A stretch of DNA of 64,000 nt from Kineosporiaceae bacterium (lineage in GTDB: Bacteria; Actinomycetota; Actinomycetes; Actinomycetales; Kineosporiaceae). Below are positions 26,434 through 34,093 of the stretch, piece by piece (the stretch's first letter is position 1; the number at the start of each line of letters is the position of its first letter). The notes beneath the pieces are model-generated. The model searched no databases and was not told the origin of the DNA. It saw only the letters and a program-made list of their open reading frames with translations. The translations under genes were made by a program, and so were the position numbers. The DNA is taken from NCBI GenBank assembly GCA_016713225.1, contig JADJPO010000003.1, positions 248,001-312,000 of the forward strand, written 5' to 3'.

Positions 26434-27282
26434 GTGCTGCGGGCCTCAATGCGGATGTTGGACCGCGTCGATCTCGACGAGGCCCTGGATGTGTGTGCCC
26501 GTGACCCGGTGGCGAACGTGTTCGTCGCCGCACGGCTGCGCAGTCACGGGGTGTCCCGTTCCAGCGGGGGCGAGCTGTGGGGGTACTACGACGGCGGGTC
26601 ACTGGACGCGTTGTGCTGGTCGGGGGCCAACCTCGTTCCGGTGGAGGCGAATCCGGATGCGATCGAGGCCTTCGCCTACCGAGCCCTACGGCAGGGGCGG
26701 CACTGTTCCTCGATCGTCGGGGCCAGCGAGATGGTCATGCCGCTGTGGTCGCAGCTGTCCTCGCGCTGGGGCCGGGCTCGGGACATCCGTGACGATCAGC
26801 CGTTGATGGCCTTGGACGGCCCGCCCCTGGTCGCCCCCGATCCGTTGGTGCGCCTCGCGCGCGTCGAGGAGATCGACCTGGTCACCCCCGCCTGCGTCGC
26901 GATGTTCACCGAGGAGGTCGGCTACTCCCCGGTGCTGGCCGACGGCGGCTCGCTCTATCGATCCCAGGTCGCCGGCCTGGTGACCAACGGCCGCTCGCTG
27001 GTGCGCCTGGAGGTCGGTGCCCGCGGACCCGAGGTGGTCTTCAAGGCCGAGATCGGCTCGGTCACCCCGCAGGCCGCTCAGGTCCAGGGGGTGTGGGTGG
27101 CGCCCGAACATCGAGGTCGCGGCGTCGCCATCCCCGGCATGGCCGCTGTCGCGGCGTTCTGCCGTCGCGATCTGGCTCCCATCGTGTCCCTGTACGTGAA
27201 CGCCTACAACTCCCGCGCCGTCCACGTCTACGAGCGCGTCGGCTTCACCCGGGTCGGCACCTTCGCCACCGTCCTCTTCTGA
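26434..27282 (+). CDS. GNAT acetyltransferase with DUF4081-type N-terminal domain
   Basis: The C-terminal half of the 282-residue protein is a GNAT domain with the acetyl-CoA loop VWVAPEHRGRGVAIPGMAAV and the terminal NAYNSRAVHVYERVGF motif. The N-terminal half resembles the DUF4081 extension found in the mycobacterial homologue Rv2867c, which also follows ispG. The substrate is unknown. The start GTG at 26434 is preceded by GATGAT ending 6 nt upstream, a possible leaderless -10 box. The stop is followed directly by a C-rich tract and palindromic element B. Confidence 0.85.
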   Translation: MLRASMRMLDRVDLDEALDVCARDPVANVFVAARLRSHGVSRSSGGELWGYYDGGSLDALCWSGANLVPVEANPDAIEAFAYRALRQGRHCSSIVGASEMVMPLWSQLSSRWGRARDIRDDQPLMALDGPPLVAPDPLVRLARVEEIDLVTPACVAMFTEEVGYSPVLADGGSLYRSQVAGLVTNGRSLVRLEVGARGPEVVFKAEIGSVTPQAAQVQGVWVAPEHRGRGVAIPGMAAVAAFCRRDLAPIVSLYVNAYNSRAVHVYERVGFTRVGTFATVLF

Positions 27283-27324
27283 CCCACCCCCAACCCACCC
27301 CCAACTCACCCCTGACCCATCCCC

Positions 27325-27426
27325 AACCCGCTCATGCTCCGCAGCGGACAGCTCATGCTCCGCCGATGACGCTTGACAACGCTGTTTCGAGCCCTCGGCC
27401 CGTCACCTGCGGAGCATCAGCAGGTT
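27325..27426. repeat. Palindromic intergenic element, copy B
   Basis: The left arm starts AACCCGCTCATGCTCCGC at 27325, and the right arm ends at 27426 with two mismatches in 20 bp. A second GCTCATGCTCCGC half-copy is at 27351-27363. The element lies between the GNAT and proS genes and ends 12 bp before the proS -10 box. Confidence 0.8.
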
Positions 27427-27438
27427 GGCTGGCGGGCT

Positions 27439-27444
27439 ATCCTC
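27439..27444 (+). promoter_or_regulatory. -10 box TATCCT, leaderless promoter of proS
   Basis: TATCCT ends 6 nt before the GTG at 27451. It decides between the starts at 27373, 27451 and 27469 in favour of 27451. Confidence 0.55.
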
Positions 27445-27450
27445 GCCAGG

Positions 27451-29223
27451 GTGAGCGAGCTGTTGCGGATGTCCACCCTGTTCCTGCGCACCCTGCGCGA
27501 CGACCCGGCCGACGCCGAGGTCCCGAGCCACAAGTTGTTGGTGCGCGCCGGGTACATCCGTCGTGCGGCGCCGGGTATCTACTCCTGGCTGCCGCTGGGC
27601 TACCGGGTCTACCGCAACGTCGAGCGGGTCGTGCGCGAAGAGATGGACGGCGCGGGCTTCCAAGAGGTGCACTTCCCCGGTCTGCTGCCCCGCGAGCCCT
27701 ACGAGGCCACCAACCGCTGGACCGAGTACGGCGACAACCTGTTCCGGCTCAAGGACCGCCGCGACAACGACTACCTCCTCGGCCCGACCCACGAGGAGAT
27801 GTTCACGCTGCTGGTCAAGGACCTGTACTCCTCGTACAAGGACCTACCGCTGTCGATCTACCAGATCCAGATCAAGTACCGCGACGAGGCCCGGCCCCGC
27901 GCCGGCATCCTGCGCGGGCGCGAGTTCGTGATGAAGGACTCCTACTCCTTCGACGTGGACGACGCCGGACTCGAGCGCTCCTATCAGCGCCACCGCGACG
28001 CCTACATCAAGACCTTCACCCGCCTCGGCCTGGACTTCGTCATCGTCAGCGCCATGTCCGGGGCGATGGGCGGCAGCAAGAGCGAGGAGTTCCTGCAGCC
28101 CACCGAGGTCGGCGAGGACACCTTCGTGCGCTGCTCCGCCTGCGGTTATGCGGCCAATGTCGAGGCCGTCACCACGCCGGTGCCCGCGGCACAGAACTGG
28201 GACGCCGTCCCGGCGGCGCACGCCGAGCTCACCCCGGACACACCCACCATCGAGACCCTCGTGAACGTGGCCAACGAGCTGCACCCCCGTAGCGACGGGC
28301 GGTCCTGGCGCGCCGACGACACCCTCAAGAACGTCGTGGTGATGCTCGTCCACCCCGACGGCACCCGCGAACCGCTCTGCATCGGCCTGCCCGGCGACCG
28401 CGAGGTCGACCCCAAACGGCTCGAGGCCGCTGTCGCCCCGGCCGAGGTCGAGGCCTTCACCGAGGCCGACTTCGCCCGCTACCCGACGCTGACCAAGGGC
28501 TACATCGGCCCTGGCGTGCTGGGCGAGAAGAAGTCCAGCGGCATCCGCTACCTGCTCGACCCTCGCGTGGTGCCCGGCACCGCCTGGGTGACCGGTGCCG
28601 ACGAGCCCGGCAAGCACGTCTTCGACCTGGTCGCCGGGCGCGACTTCACCGGGGACGGCGTGATCGAGGCCGCCGAGGTGCGCGCCGGTGACGGTTGCCC
28701 CACCTGTGGTCAGCCGCTGCAGACCGCCCGCGGTATCGAGATCGGCCACATCTTCCAGCTGGGGCGCAAGTACGCCGACGCCCTCGGGCTACAGGTGCTG
28801 GACGAGAACGGCAAGTTGGTCACCGTGACCATGGGCTCCTACGGCATCGGGGTCTCGCGCGCGGTCGCCGCGATCGTCGAGTCCACCTACGACGAGGCCG
28901 GGCTGATCTGGCCCCGCGAAGTGAGTCCGGCCGACGTCCACGTGGTCGCAGCCGGCAAGGACCAGACCATCCTGGACGCCGCCGAGGCGCTGTCGGCCGA
29001 CCTGGTCGGCCGCGGCGTGCGGGTGATCTACGACGACCGCATGAAGGTCTCGCCCGGGGTGAAGTTCAAGGACGCCGAGCTGATCGGGGTGCCGACCATC
29101 GTGGTGGTCGGCAAGGGGCTGGCCGAGGGCACCATCGAGATCAAGGACCGCCGCAGTGGCGAGCGCACCCCGGTGCCGGTCGCCGAGGCGGCGGCCCGGA
29201 TCACCGAGGTCGTGCGCGGGTGA
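27451..29223 (+). CDS. proS: Prolyl-tRNA synthetase
   Basis: The 590-residue class II synthetase charges tRNA-Pro. It is the bacterial long form: class II motifs (RAGYIRRAAPGIYSWLPLGYRV, then YRDEARPRAGILRGREFVMKD around motif 2, quoted in parts), an inserted editing domain (about 230-400) and the C-terminal anticodon-binding domain with VIYDDR and GVKFKDAELIG. The start GTG 27451 fits the conserved MSTLFLRTLRDDPADAE beginning six codons later and the leaderless promoter. The stop overlaps the next gene by GTGA. Confidence 0.95.
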   Translation: MSELLRMSTLFLRTLRDDPADAEVPSHKLLVRAGYIRRAAPGIYSWLPLGYRVYRNVERVVREEMDGAGFQEVHFPGLLPREPYEATNRWTEYGDNLFRLKDRRDNDYLLGPTHEEMFTLLVKDLYSSYKDLPLSIYQIQIKYRDEARPRAGILRGREFVMKDSYSFDVDDAGLERSYQRHRDAYIKTFTRLGLDFVIVSAMSGAMGGSKSEEFLQPTEVGEDTFVRCSACGYAANVEAVTTPVPAAQNWDAVPAAHAELTPDTPTIETLVNVANELHPRSDGRSWRADDTLKNVVVMLVHPDGTREPLCIGLPGDREVDPKRLEAAVAPAEVEAFTEADFARYPTLTKGYIGPGVLGEKKSSGIRYLLDPRVVPGTAWVTGADEPGKHVFDLVAGRDFTGDGVIEAAEVRAGDGCPTCGQPLQTARGIEIGHIFQLGRKYADALGLQVLDENGKLVTVTMGSYGIGVSRAVAAIVESTYDEAGLIWPREVSPADVHVVAAGKDQTILDAAEALSADLVGRGVRVIYDDRMKVSPGVKFKDAELIGVPTIVVVGKGLAEGTIEIKDRRSGERTPVPVAEAAARITEVVRG

Positions 29224-29990
29224 GCGAGACGGCCCGCCCGGCCAACGCTGGTGCGGCGGTCCCGGTTCAGGCAGTGATCTTCGACTGGGGCGGCACGCTG
29301 ACGCCGTGGCACACCATCGACCTGGCCGAGCAGTGGCGTGTCTACGCGCGCGAGTACGCGGCGGCGTCCGGCGGTTCACCCGAGCACGCCGAGGCGCTGG
29401 CGGCCCGCATCCTGGCCGCCGAGGACGCTGCCTGGGCGCGGATCCGTGGCGGCGCGGGCAGCGCCCACTTGGCCGAGGTGCTGGCCAGGGCGGGCGTCGC
29501 CTCGGATCATCCGGGCCACGATGCGGCGATGACGGCCTACGAGGAGTTCTGGGAGCCGCACACCTTCACCGATCCGGACGTCGCGCCGTTGTTCGCGGGC
29601 CTGCGCGCCCGAGGTATCAAGGTCGGGGTGCTCTCGAACACCATCTGGTCGCGGGACTATCACGCCGCGGTCTTCGCTCGCGACGGCGTCCTGGACCTGA
29701 TCGACGGCGCGGTCTACTCCTCCGAGATCGATCACGCCAAGCCCCACCGCTCGGCCTTCCGGTCCGCGATGGCGGTGCTCGGCATCCCCGACCCGCGCGC
29801 GTGCGTCTACGTCGGCGACCGCCCCTACGAGGACGTGCACGGGTCTCAGCGTCTGGGCATGCGGGCGATCCTCATCCCGCACTCGGACATCCCGGCCTAC
29901 CAACAGGTACCGGTCGACGTCCACCCGGACGGCGTCGCGCACCGGCTGCTGGACGTGCTCGGCCTCGTGGACGGCTGGCGCACCGGGTGA
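29220..29990 (+). CDS. HAD-superfamily hydrolase with altered motif I
   Basis: This 256-residue HAD protein has motif I FDWGGTLTPW (D22), motif II VLSNT, a motif III lysine in HAKPHRSAF and motif IV VGDRPYEDVHG. The second aspartate of the usual DxDGT motif is glycine (G24). That Asp normally acts as acid/base in phosphatases, so chemistry or substrate may differ. The cap is helical (about 40-125). The GTG at 29220 shares GTGA with the proS stop, so the two genes are translated together. The substrate is unknown. Confidence 0.8.
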   Translation: MSETARPANAGAAVPVQAVIFDWGGTLTPWHTIDLAEQWRVYAREYAAASGGSPEHAEALAARILAAEDAAWARIRGGAGSAHLAEVLARAGVASDHPGHDAAMTAYEEFWEPHTFTDPDVAPLFAGLRARGIKVGVLSNTIWSRDYHAAVFARDGVLDLIDGAVYSSEIDHAKPHRSAFRSAMAVLGIPDPRACVYVGDRPYEDVHGSQRLGMRAILIPHSDIPAYQQVPVDVHPDGVAHRLLDVLGLVDGWRTG

Positions 29991-30004
29991 GGTGCAGGTA
30001 GCTC

Positions 30005-30781
30005 GTGCCGCCCGAGGTGAGTCCCGGTCTGCTCGCCGTGCTGGTGCTCGCCGCACTGGCCGCGGGCTGGGTGGACGCCGTGGTCGGCGGCGGTGGGTTG
30101 ATCCAGTTGCCGGTGTTGTTGTTGACCTTCCCCGCGGCGGCGCCTGCTCAGGTGTTGGCCACGAACAAGCTCGCGAGCATCTTCGGGACCGCCACCGCCT
30201 CGCTCACCTACGCCCGCCGGATCCGGCCCGATCCCCGCACCGCAGGCGCGATGGCGATCTCGGCGTTGTGCGGGTCGGCCGGCGGCGCGGCGCTGGCCCA
30301 CCTGATGTCGAACGCGGTGTTCCGTCCGCTGGCGTTGGCGGCGCTGGTCGTGGTCGCCGTGATCACCTGGCGGCGTCCGGCCATGGGAGAACACACCGAG
30401 CTGCGGCACCATGGACGGGCGCACCTGATGCGGGCAGTCGTGATCGGTGCCGGGATCGGGTTCTACGACGGCATCTTCGGCCCGGGCACCGGGTCGTTCC
30501 TGGTGATCGCGCTGGTCGCCGTCCTGGGGTATTCGTTCCTGGCCGCGAGCGGGACGGCGAAGATCACCAACTTCGCGACCAACCTGGGCGCGCTGCTGGT
30601 GTTCGTGCCGCTCGGCGCCCCGATGTGGGGGGTCGGTCTCGCCATGGGGCTGGCCAATCTGACCGGCGGCTACCTCGGCGCCCGCACGGCCATCGCCCGC
30701 GGCAGCACGTTCGTCCGGACCGTGTTCCTGGTGGTGGTCTCGGTGCTGATCGTCCGTCTGGCCTGGGACCTGGTGACCTGA
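30005..30781 (+). CDS. TauE/SafE-family membrane protein
   Basis: The 258-residue protein has eight or so hydrophobic segments in two similar halves, the TauE/SafE (DUF81) pattern. The first half contains GWVDAVVGGGGLIQLPVLL and the second GFYDGIFGPGTGSFLVI, the two paired family signatures. Members are thought to move sulfite, sulfoacetate or other organosulfur anions. No sulfur genes are nearby, so the substrate is unassigned. The GTG at 30005 lies 15 nt after the HAD stop and probably belongs to the same operon as proS. Confidence 0.85.
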   Translation: MPPEVSPGLLAVLVLAALAAGWVDAVVGGGGLIQLPVLLLTFPAAAPAQVLATNKLASIFGTATASLTYARRIRPDPRTAGAMAISALCGSAGGAALAHLMSNAVFRPLALAALVVVAVITWRRPAMGEHTELRHHGRAHLMRAVVIGAGIGFYDGIFGPGTGSFLVIALVAVLGYSFLAASGTAKITNFATNLGALLVFVPLGAPMWGVGLAMGLANLTGGYLGARTAIARGSTFVRTVFLVVVSVLIVRLAWDLVT

Positions 30782-30804
30782 TGATCTGATGTGGCGCGCG
30801 GAGT

Positions 30805-30854
30805 GCGGTCACTTCGGGTGGATGACACCCTTGTCATCGGCTGGAAGTGACCGC
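30805..30854. terminator. Nested hairpin between convergent genes
   Basis: GCGGTCACTTC (30805-30815) pairs with GAAGTGACCGC (30844-30854). Inside, GATGACA (30821-30827) pairs with TGTCATC (30832-30838). It is likely a terminator for the TauE gene, and possibly in both directions. Confidence 0.6.
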
Positions 30855-30980
30855 GGCTGGTCCGGAACTGACCGCACAGGCTCGGAAGTGACCGCACAGC
30901 AAGGGAAGTGACCGCACAGGCTCGGAAGTGACCGCACAGCAAGGGAAGTGACCGCACAGGCTCGGAAGTGACCACACGGG
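30841..30980. repeat. 20-bp tandem repeat array, seven units
   Basis: Units start every 20 bp from 30841. The first is degenerate and the last slightly so. Core units alternate between CTCGGAAGTGACCGCACAGC and AAGGGAAGTGACCGCACAGG, giving a 40-bp higher-order period. No spacers separate them, so this is a minisatellite and not a CRISPR array. It ends 10 bp before the DUF4439 stop. Confidence 0.85.
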
Positions 30981-30989
30981 ATCACAGGA

Positions 30990-31979
30990 TCAGGGCAGGG
31001 CGGGGACAGGGCCGGCCCAGTGCTCGAGACGGCGCGCGGCCTCGGCGGCATCGCGCGCCAGCGTGGAGCGCCACGGGCCTGAGCTCTGGGCCACGGCATC
31101 GAGCACCGTCGTGAACAGGGCACGCTCGATCCGGGTGGCCAGAGCACGACCTGCTGCCGGGCCGGCCGAGGCGGGTGCGGCGTCCCCGACGTCGTAGGCC
31201 GGCCGGGCGGCGGGCACCACCCCGCCGGCATCGTGCAGCACGTCCGCGTACGCGTCGCGCCGCAGCTCGTGCCACTGCCAGGCGGCCTGGGCGCGTCGGC
31301 GGTCGGCGCCCCCGGTGCGCGCCACCACCAGGCCGTAGCCGAAGACCGCGGCGTGCTCACCGGCCACCAGGGCGGCGAGCGCATCGCGGGCGGCGGCGTC
31401 CGGTGAGCCCGGCGTCGGCGTGGGGGTCGACCCGGATGCCGTCGGGGTGTTGCCCGCGGCAGCCGAGGACGCCGTGGCCGGCGCCGAGGGCACGACGAGC
31501 GCTGCGGTGCCCAGCCGCGGGTCGAGCAGGTCGGCGTGCACCGCCCGGGACGCCGCGATCCGGGTCAGCAGCACGGCGACGGCCGGGGCGACCAGGCCGC
31601 TGTCGCCGAGCGCCTGCTCGGCGCCCTCGCGTTCCGCGCGGGCGAGCTGCGCGGCCGTGGCCGAGGGCTTCGGGCTGGGGGCGGGGCTGGCGGAGAGCAC
31701 CCCGAGGGCGGCCAGGTGGGTCTGATGGTCGGCGACCAGGCGCGCGAACCGGGCTCGCTCCGCCGTCGCCGCGGAGCCGGCGGCGGCCTGAGCCGCCTGC
31801 AGCAGTCGCTGCGTCCTGTCCGCGGTGCGCGTGACCGCGGGATCGCTCACCACGGCGGCCGGCCCGGCCGTCCCCTCACACCCGGTCAGCAGGCTCGGTG
31901 CGAGCCCCACCGACATCGCCAACGCGAGCAGGTTGCGACGGCTGGGCAGCGGCCGTCGGGCGTCGTCCGGAGCAGGCAC
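30990..31979 (-). CDS. Putative lipoprotein with DUF4439 (ferritin-like) domain
   Basis: The 329-residue protein begins with an RR-containing N-region, a hydrophobic segment and the lipobox-like LLTGC, so it is probably exported and lipid-anchored. The Ala-rich middle (about 50-210) contains a Ser/Thr/Pro linker. The C-terminal part (about 215-270) with AGEHAAVFGYGLVVA and WQWHELRRDAYADVL matches DUF4439, a ferritin-like fold of unknown function. The GTG at 31979 is chosen because GATGAT (31986-31991, minus strand) ends 6 nt upstream, and because the longer frame to 32030 lacks a signal. It is divergent from rimP, a common arrangement in actinobacteria. Confidence 0.75.
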   Translation of the reverse strand: MPAPDDARRPLPSRRNLLALAMSVGLAPSLLTGCEGTAGPAAVVSDPAVTRTADRTQRLLQAAQAAAGSAATAERARFARLVADHQTHLAALGVLSASPAPSPKPSATAAQLARAEREGAEQALGDSGLVAPAVAVLLTRIAASRAVHADLLDPRLGTAALVVPSAPATASSAAAGNTPTASGSTPTPTPGSPDAAARDALAALVAGEHAAVFGYGLVVARTGGADRRRAQAAWQWHELRRDAYADVLHDAGGVVPAARPAYDVGDAAPASAGPAAGRALATRIERALFTTVLDAVAQSSGPWRSTLARDAAEAARRLEHWAGPVPALP

Positions 31980-31985
31980 GCCGGG

Positions 31986-32006
31986 ATCATCCCACGCAGG
32001 TAGGCT
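31986..32006. promoter_or_regulatory. Divergent promoters for DUF4439 gene and rimP
   Basis: On the minus strand GATGAT (31986-31991) serves the leaderless DUF4439 gene. On the plus strand TAGGCT (32001-32006) is the -10 candidate for the rimP-nusA-infB operon. The two lie within 21 bp. Confidence 0.45.
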
Positions 32007-32032
32007 GCACCTTCGATCGAGGAGGCACACAC

Positions 32033-32626
32033 ATGTCGGCGTCGCAGGTGGACGGCGTACGCGAACTGGCCCGGACGGCCGCCGGCACCGCCGGACTCGT
32101 CCTGGAGGACGTGACCATCAGCAGCGCCGGACGTCGGCGTGTCGTGCGGATCGTGGTCGACCTCCCGGAGGACCAGTTGGGCGGCGTCCCGATGGACGCC
32201 GTGGCCTCGGCCTCGCAGGCGATCTCGGCCGCGCTGGATGCCAGCCCCGTGCTGGGCCAGGCGCCCTACGTGCTCGAGGTCAGCTCGCCGGGGGTGGATC
32301 GCCCGCTGACCGAGCGCCGGCACTGGCTGCGCGCCCGGCGCAGGCTGGTGTCGGTTCGGCTGACCGATGGCGGTCAGGCCACCGGACGCCTGGGTGACGT
32401 GGACGACGAGGGACTGTCGCTGGCCGCGTCGGCCGGTCCGATCCGGTTGGCCTGGGCACAGGTGGCGCGCGGCGCCGTCCAGGTGGATTTCTCCGGTGCC
32501 GGCGGCGACGAGGCCGAGGCACTCGAGGCCGACGCCCCCGACATGGCGGACATCGAGGACTCGACCCCTCTGGACGACGACCGGCCGGCGGGCGAGGATC
32601 GTCCTACCGGCCCCCGGGGGAGGTGA
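32033..32626 (+). CDS. rimP: Ribosome maturation factor RimP
   Basis: RimP is needed for assembly of the 30S ribosomal subunit. The 197-residue protein has the N-terminal RimP domain with APYVLEVSSPGVDRPLTE, the most conserved family segment, followed by the SH3-like C-terminal domain (about 95-155). An acidic tail of about 40 residues is an actinobacterial extension. The ATG at 32033 has a GGAGG ribosome binding site 8 nt upstream. It is the first gene of the rimP-nusA-ylxR-infB operon. Confidence 0.9.
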   Translation: MSASQVDGVRELARTAAGTAGLVLEDVTISSAGRRRVVRIVVDLPEDQLGGVPMDAVASASQAISAALDASPVLGQAPYVLEVSSPGVDRPLTERRHWLRARRRLVSVRLTDGGQATGRLGDVDDEGLSLAASAGPIRLAWAQVARGAVQVDFSGAGGDEAEALEADAPDMADIEDSTPLDDDRPAGEDRPTGPRGR

Positions 32627-32634
32627 GACGTCCC

Positions 32635-33615
32635 ATGGACATCGATCTCGCCGCACTGCGACTGATCGAACGTGAGAAGGAGATCCCCTTCGACCTGCTG
32701 GTGCGCACCATCGAGCAGGCGATGCTGCTCGCCTACCACCGCACCGAGGGTGCCCATCCCGAGGCCCGGGTGGAACTGGATCGTTCCAGCGGGCACGTCG
32801 TGGTCTGGGTGAAGGAGACCGACGACGCGGGGGCGGTGCGGGAGTGGGACGACACTCCCGAGGGGTTCGGTCGGATCGCCGCCACCACGGCGCGTCAGAC
32901 CATCCTGCAGCGGCTGCGCGACGCCGAGGACGAGCAGGTGCTCGGAGAGTTCATCGGCCGCGAGGGCGACATCGTCTCGGGCGTGGTGCAGCAGAGCGTC
33001 GACCCGCGCATGGTGCACGTCGACCTCGGGTCGGTCGAGGCGGTCCTGCCGCCGGCCGAGCAGGTGCCGGGGGAGTCCTACGCCCACGGCAGCCGGCTGC
33101 GGTGCTACGTCGTCGGGGTGCGCAAGGGGCCCAAGGGTCCCTCGATCACGGTCTCGCGCACCCACCCCAACCTGGTGCGCAAGCTGTTCGCGCTCGAGGT
33201 GCCCGAGGTGGCCGACGGCACGGTCGAGATCGTCGCCCTGGCTCGCGAGGCCGGTCACCGCACCAAGATGGCGGTGCGCTCGACGGTGACCGGGGTCAAC
33301 GCCAAGGGGGCGTGTATCGGCCCCCTCGGGCAGCGGGTGCGGTCGGTGGTCTCCGAACTGAACGGCGAGAAGATCGACATCATCGATCACAGCGAGGATC
33401 CGGCCGCGTTCGTGGCGGCGGCACTGTCGCCGGCCAAGGTCAGCTCGGTCGAGGTGGTCGACGAGGCGGCTCGGTCGGCTCGGGTGGTGGTGCCCGATTA
33501 TCAGCTCTCGCTGGCCATCGGCAAGGAGGGCCAGAACGCCCGGCTGGCCGCCAAGCTCACCGGCTGGCGCATCGACATCCGCCCGGACGTGCCCCCGGCG
33601 ACCGCCGGGTCGTGA
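32635..33615 (+). CDS. nusA: Transcription termination/antitermination factor NusA
   Basis: NusA binds RNA polymerase and nascent RNA, affecting pausing, termination and antitermination. The 326-residue protein is the short actinobacterial form. It has an N-terminal RNAP-binding domain (1-105), an S1 domain (about 110-180, GDIVSGVVQQ), and two KH domains containing GPLGQRVRSVVSELNGEKIDI and AIGKEGQNARLAAKLTGWRIDI (as parts). The C-terminal acidic repeats of E. coli NusA are absent, as usual in this phylum. The ATG at 32635 is used; GGGAGGTGA lies 12-20 nt upstream. Confidence 0.93.
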   Translation: MDIDLAALRLIEREKEIPFDLLVRTIEQAMLLAYHRTEGAHPEARVELDRSSGHVVVWVKETDDAGAVREWDDTPEGFGRIAATTARQTILQRLRDAEDEQVLGEFIGREGDIVSGVVQQSVDPRMVHVDLGSVEAVLPPAEQVPGESYAHGSRLRCYVVGVRKGPKGPSITVSRTHPNLVRKLFALEVPEVADGTVEIVALAREAGHRTKMAVRSTVTGVNAKGACIGPLGQRVRSVVSELNGEKIDIIDHSEDPAAFVAAALSPAKVSSVEVVDEAARSARVVVPDYQLSLAIGKEGQNARLAAKLTGWRIDIRPDVPPATAGS

Positions 33616-33616
33616 G

Positions 33617-34033
33617 ATGCCCGTCGGCGACCGAGCCCGTCCGGATTGCGCCGCGCGAGGGACACCGGTGACAGGCAGTGTCGCCCAGCGCGCTAGACTG
33701 GCCGAGGCCGGTCACGCCGAGCCGCAGCGCACCTGTGTGGGCTGCCGGCGACGCGGTGCCCGGTCCGTCCTGCTGCGAGTGACCTCAGATCTGGTCGACG
33801 GAGTCCTCTCCGTGGTGCCGGATCCGGGTCGCCGCCGTCCGGGACGAGGAGCCTGGTTGCACCTCGACCCAGCGTGTCTCGACGCCGCCGAACGCCGCAA
33901 CGCGTTCGGCCGGGCACTGCGCCGCAGTGGCCGGTTGCCGGTGGCGCTCGTGAGGCAGTACGTGAACAGCACATCCGTCCGAGCCGGAAGCGGGTCCGAT
34001 GTTCATGAGCACCCGATGAGTACCCAGCGATGA
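33617..34033 (+). CDS. ylxR: YlxR-family (DUF448) nucleoid/RNA-binding protein
   Basis: The small basic protein has the family signature PQRTCVGCRRRGARSVLLR and the later GRGAWLHLDPACLDAAERRNAFGRALR, as parts. It always lies between nusA and infB. In Bacteroidota and Firmicutes YlxR has been linked to RNase P and to gene regulation; the role in actinobacteria is less clear. The frame opens at ATG 33617, directly after the nusA stop. A GTG at 33668 would remove a non-conserved 17-residue N-terminus and is an equally plausible start. Confidence 0.85.
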   Translation: MPVGDRARPDCAARGTPVTGSVAQRARLAEAGHAEPQRTCVGCRRRGARSVLLRVTSDLVDGVLSVVPDPGRRRPGRGAWLHLDPACLDAAERRNAFGRALRRSGRLPVALVRQYVNSTSVRAGSGSDVHEHPMSTQR

Positions 34034-34093
34034 GTACCGCCCAGCCGTAAAGACGGTCCGTGCCTGTCCGGCCCGGACCGAGACAGGAGAGAC

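Noticed and set aside
30841..30980. Tandem 20-bp repeats considered as a CRISPR array
   Set aside because: The units are contiguous with no unique spacers, and no cas genes are in the window.
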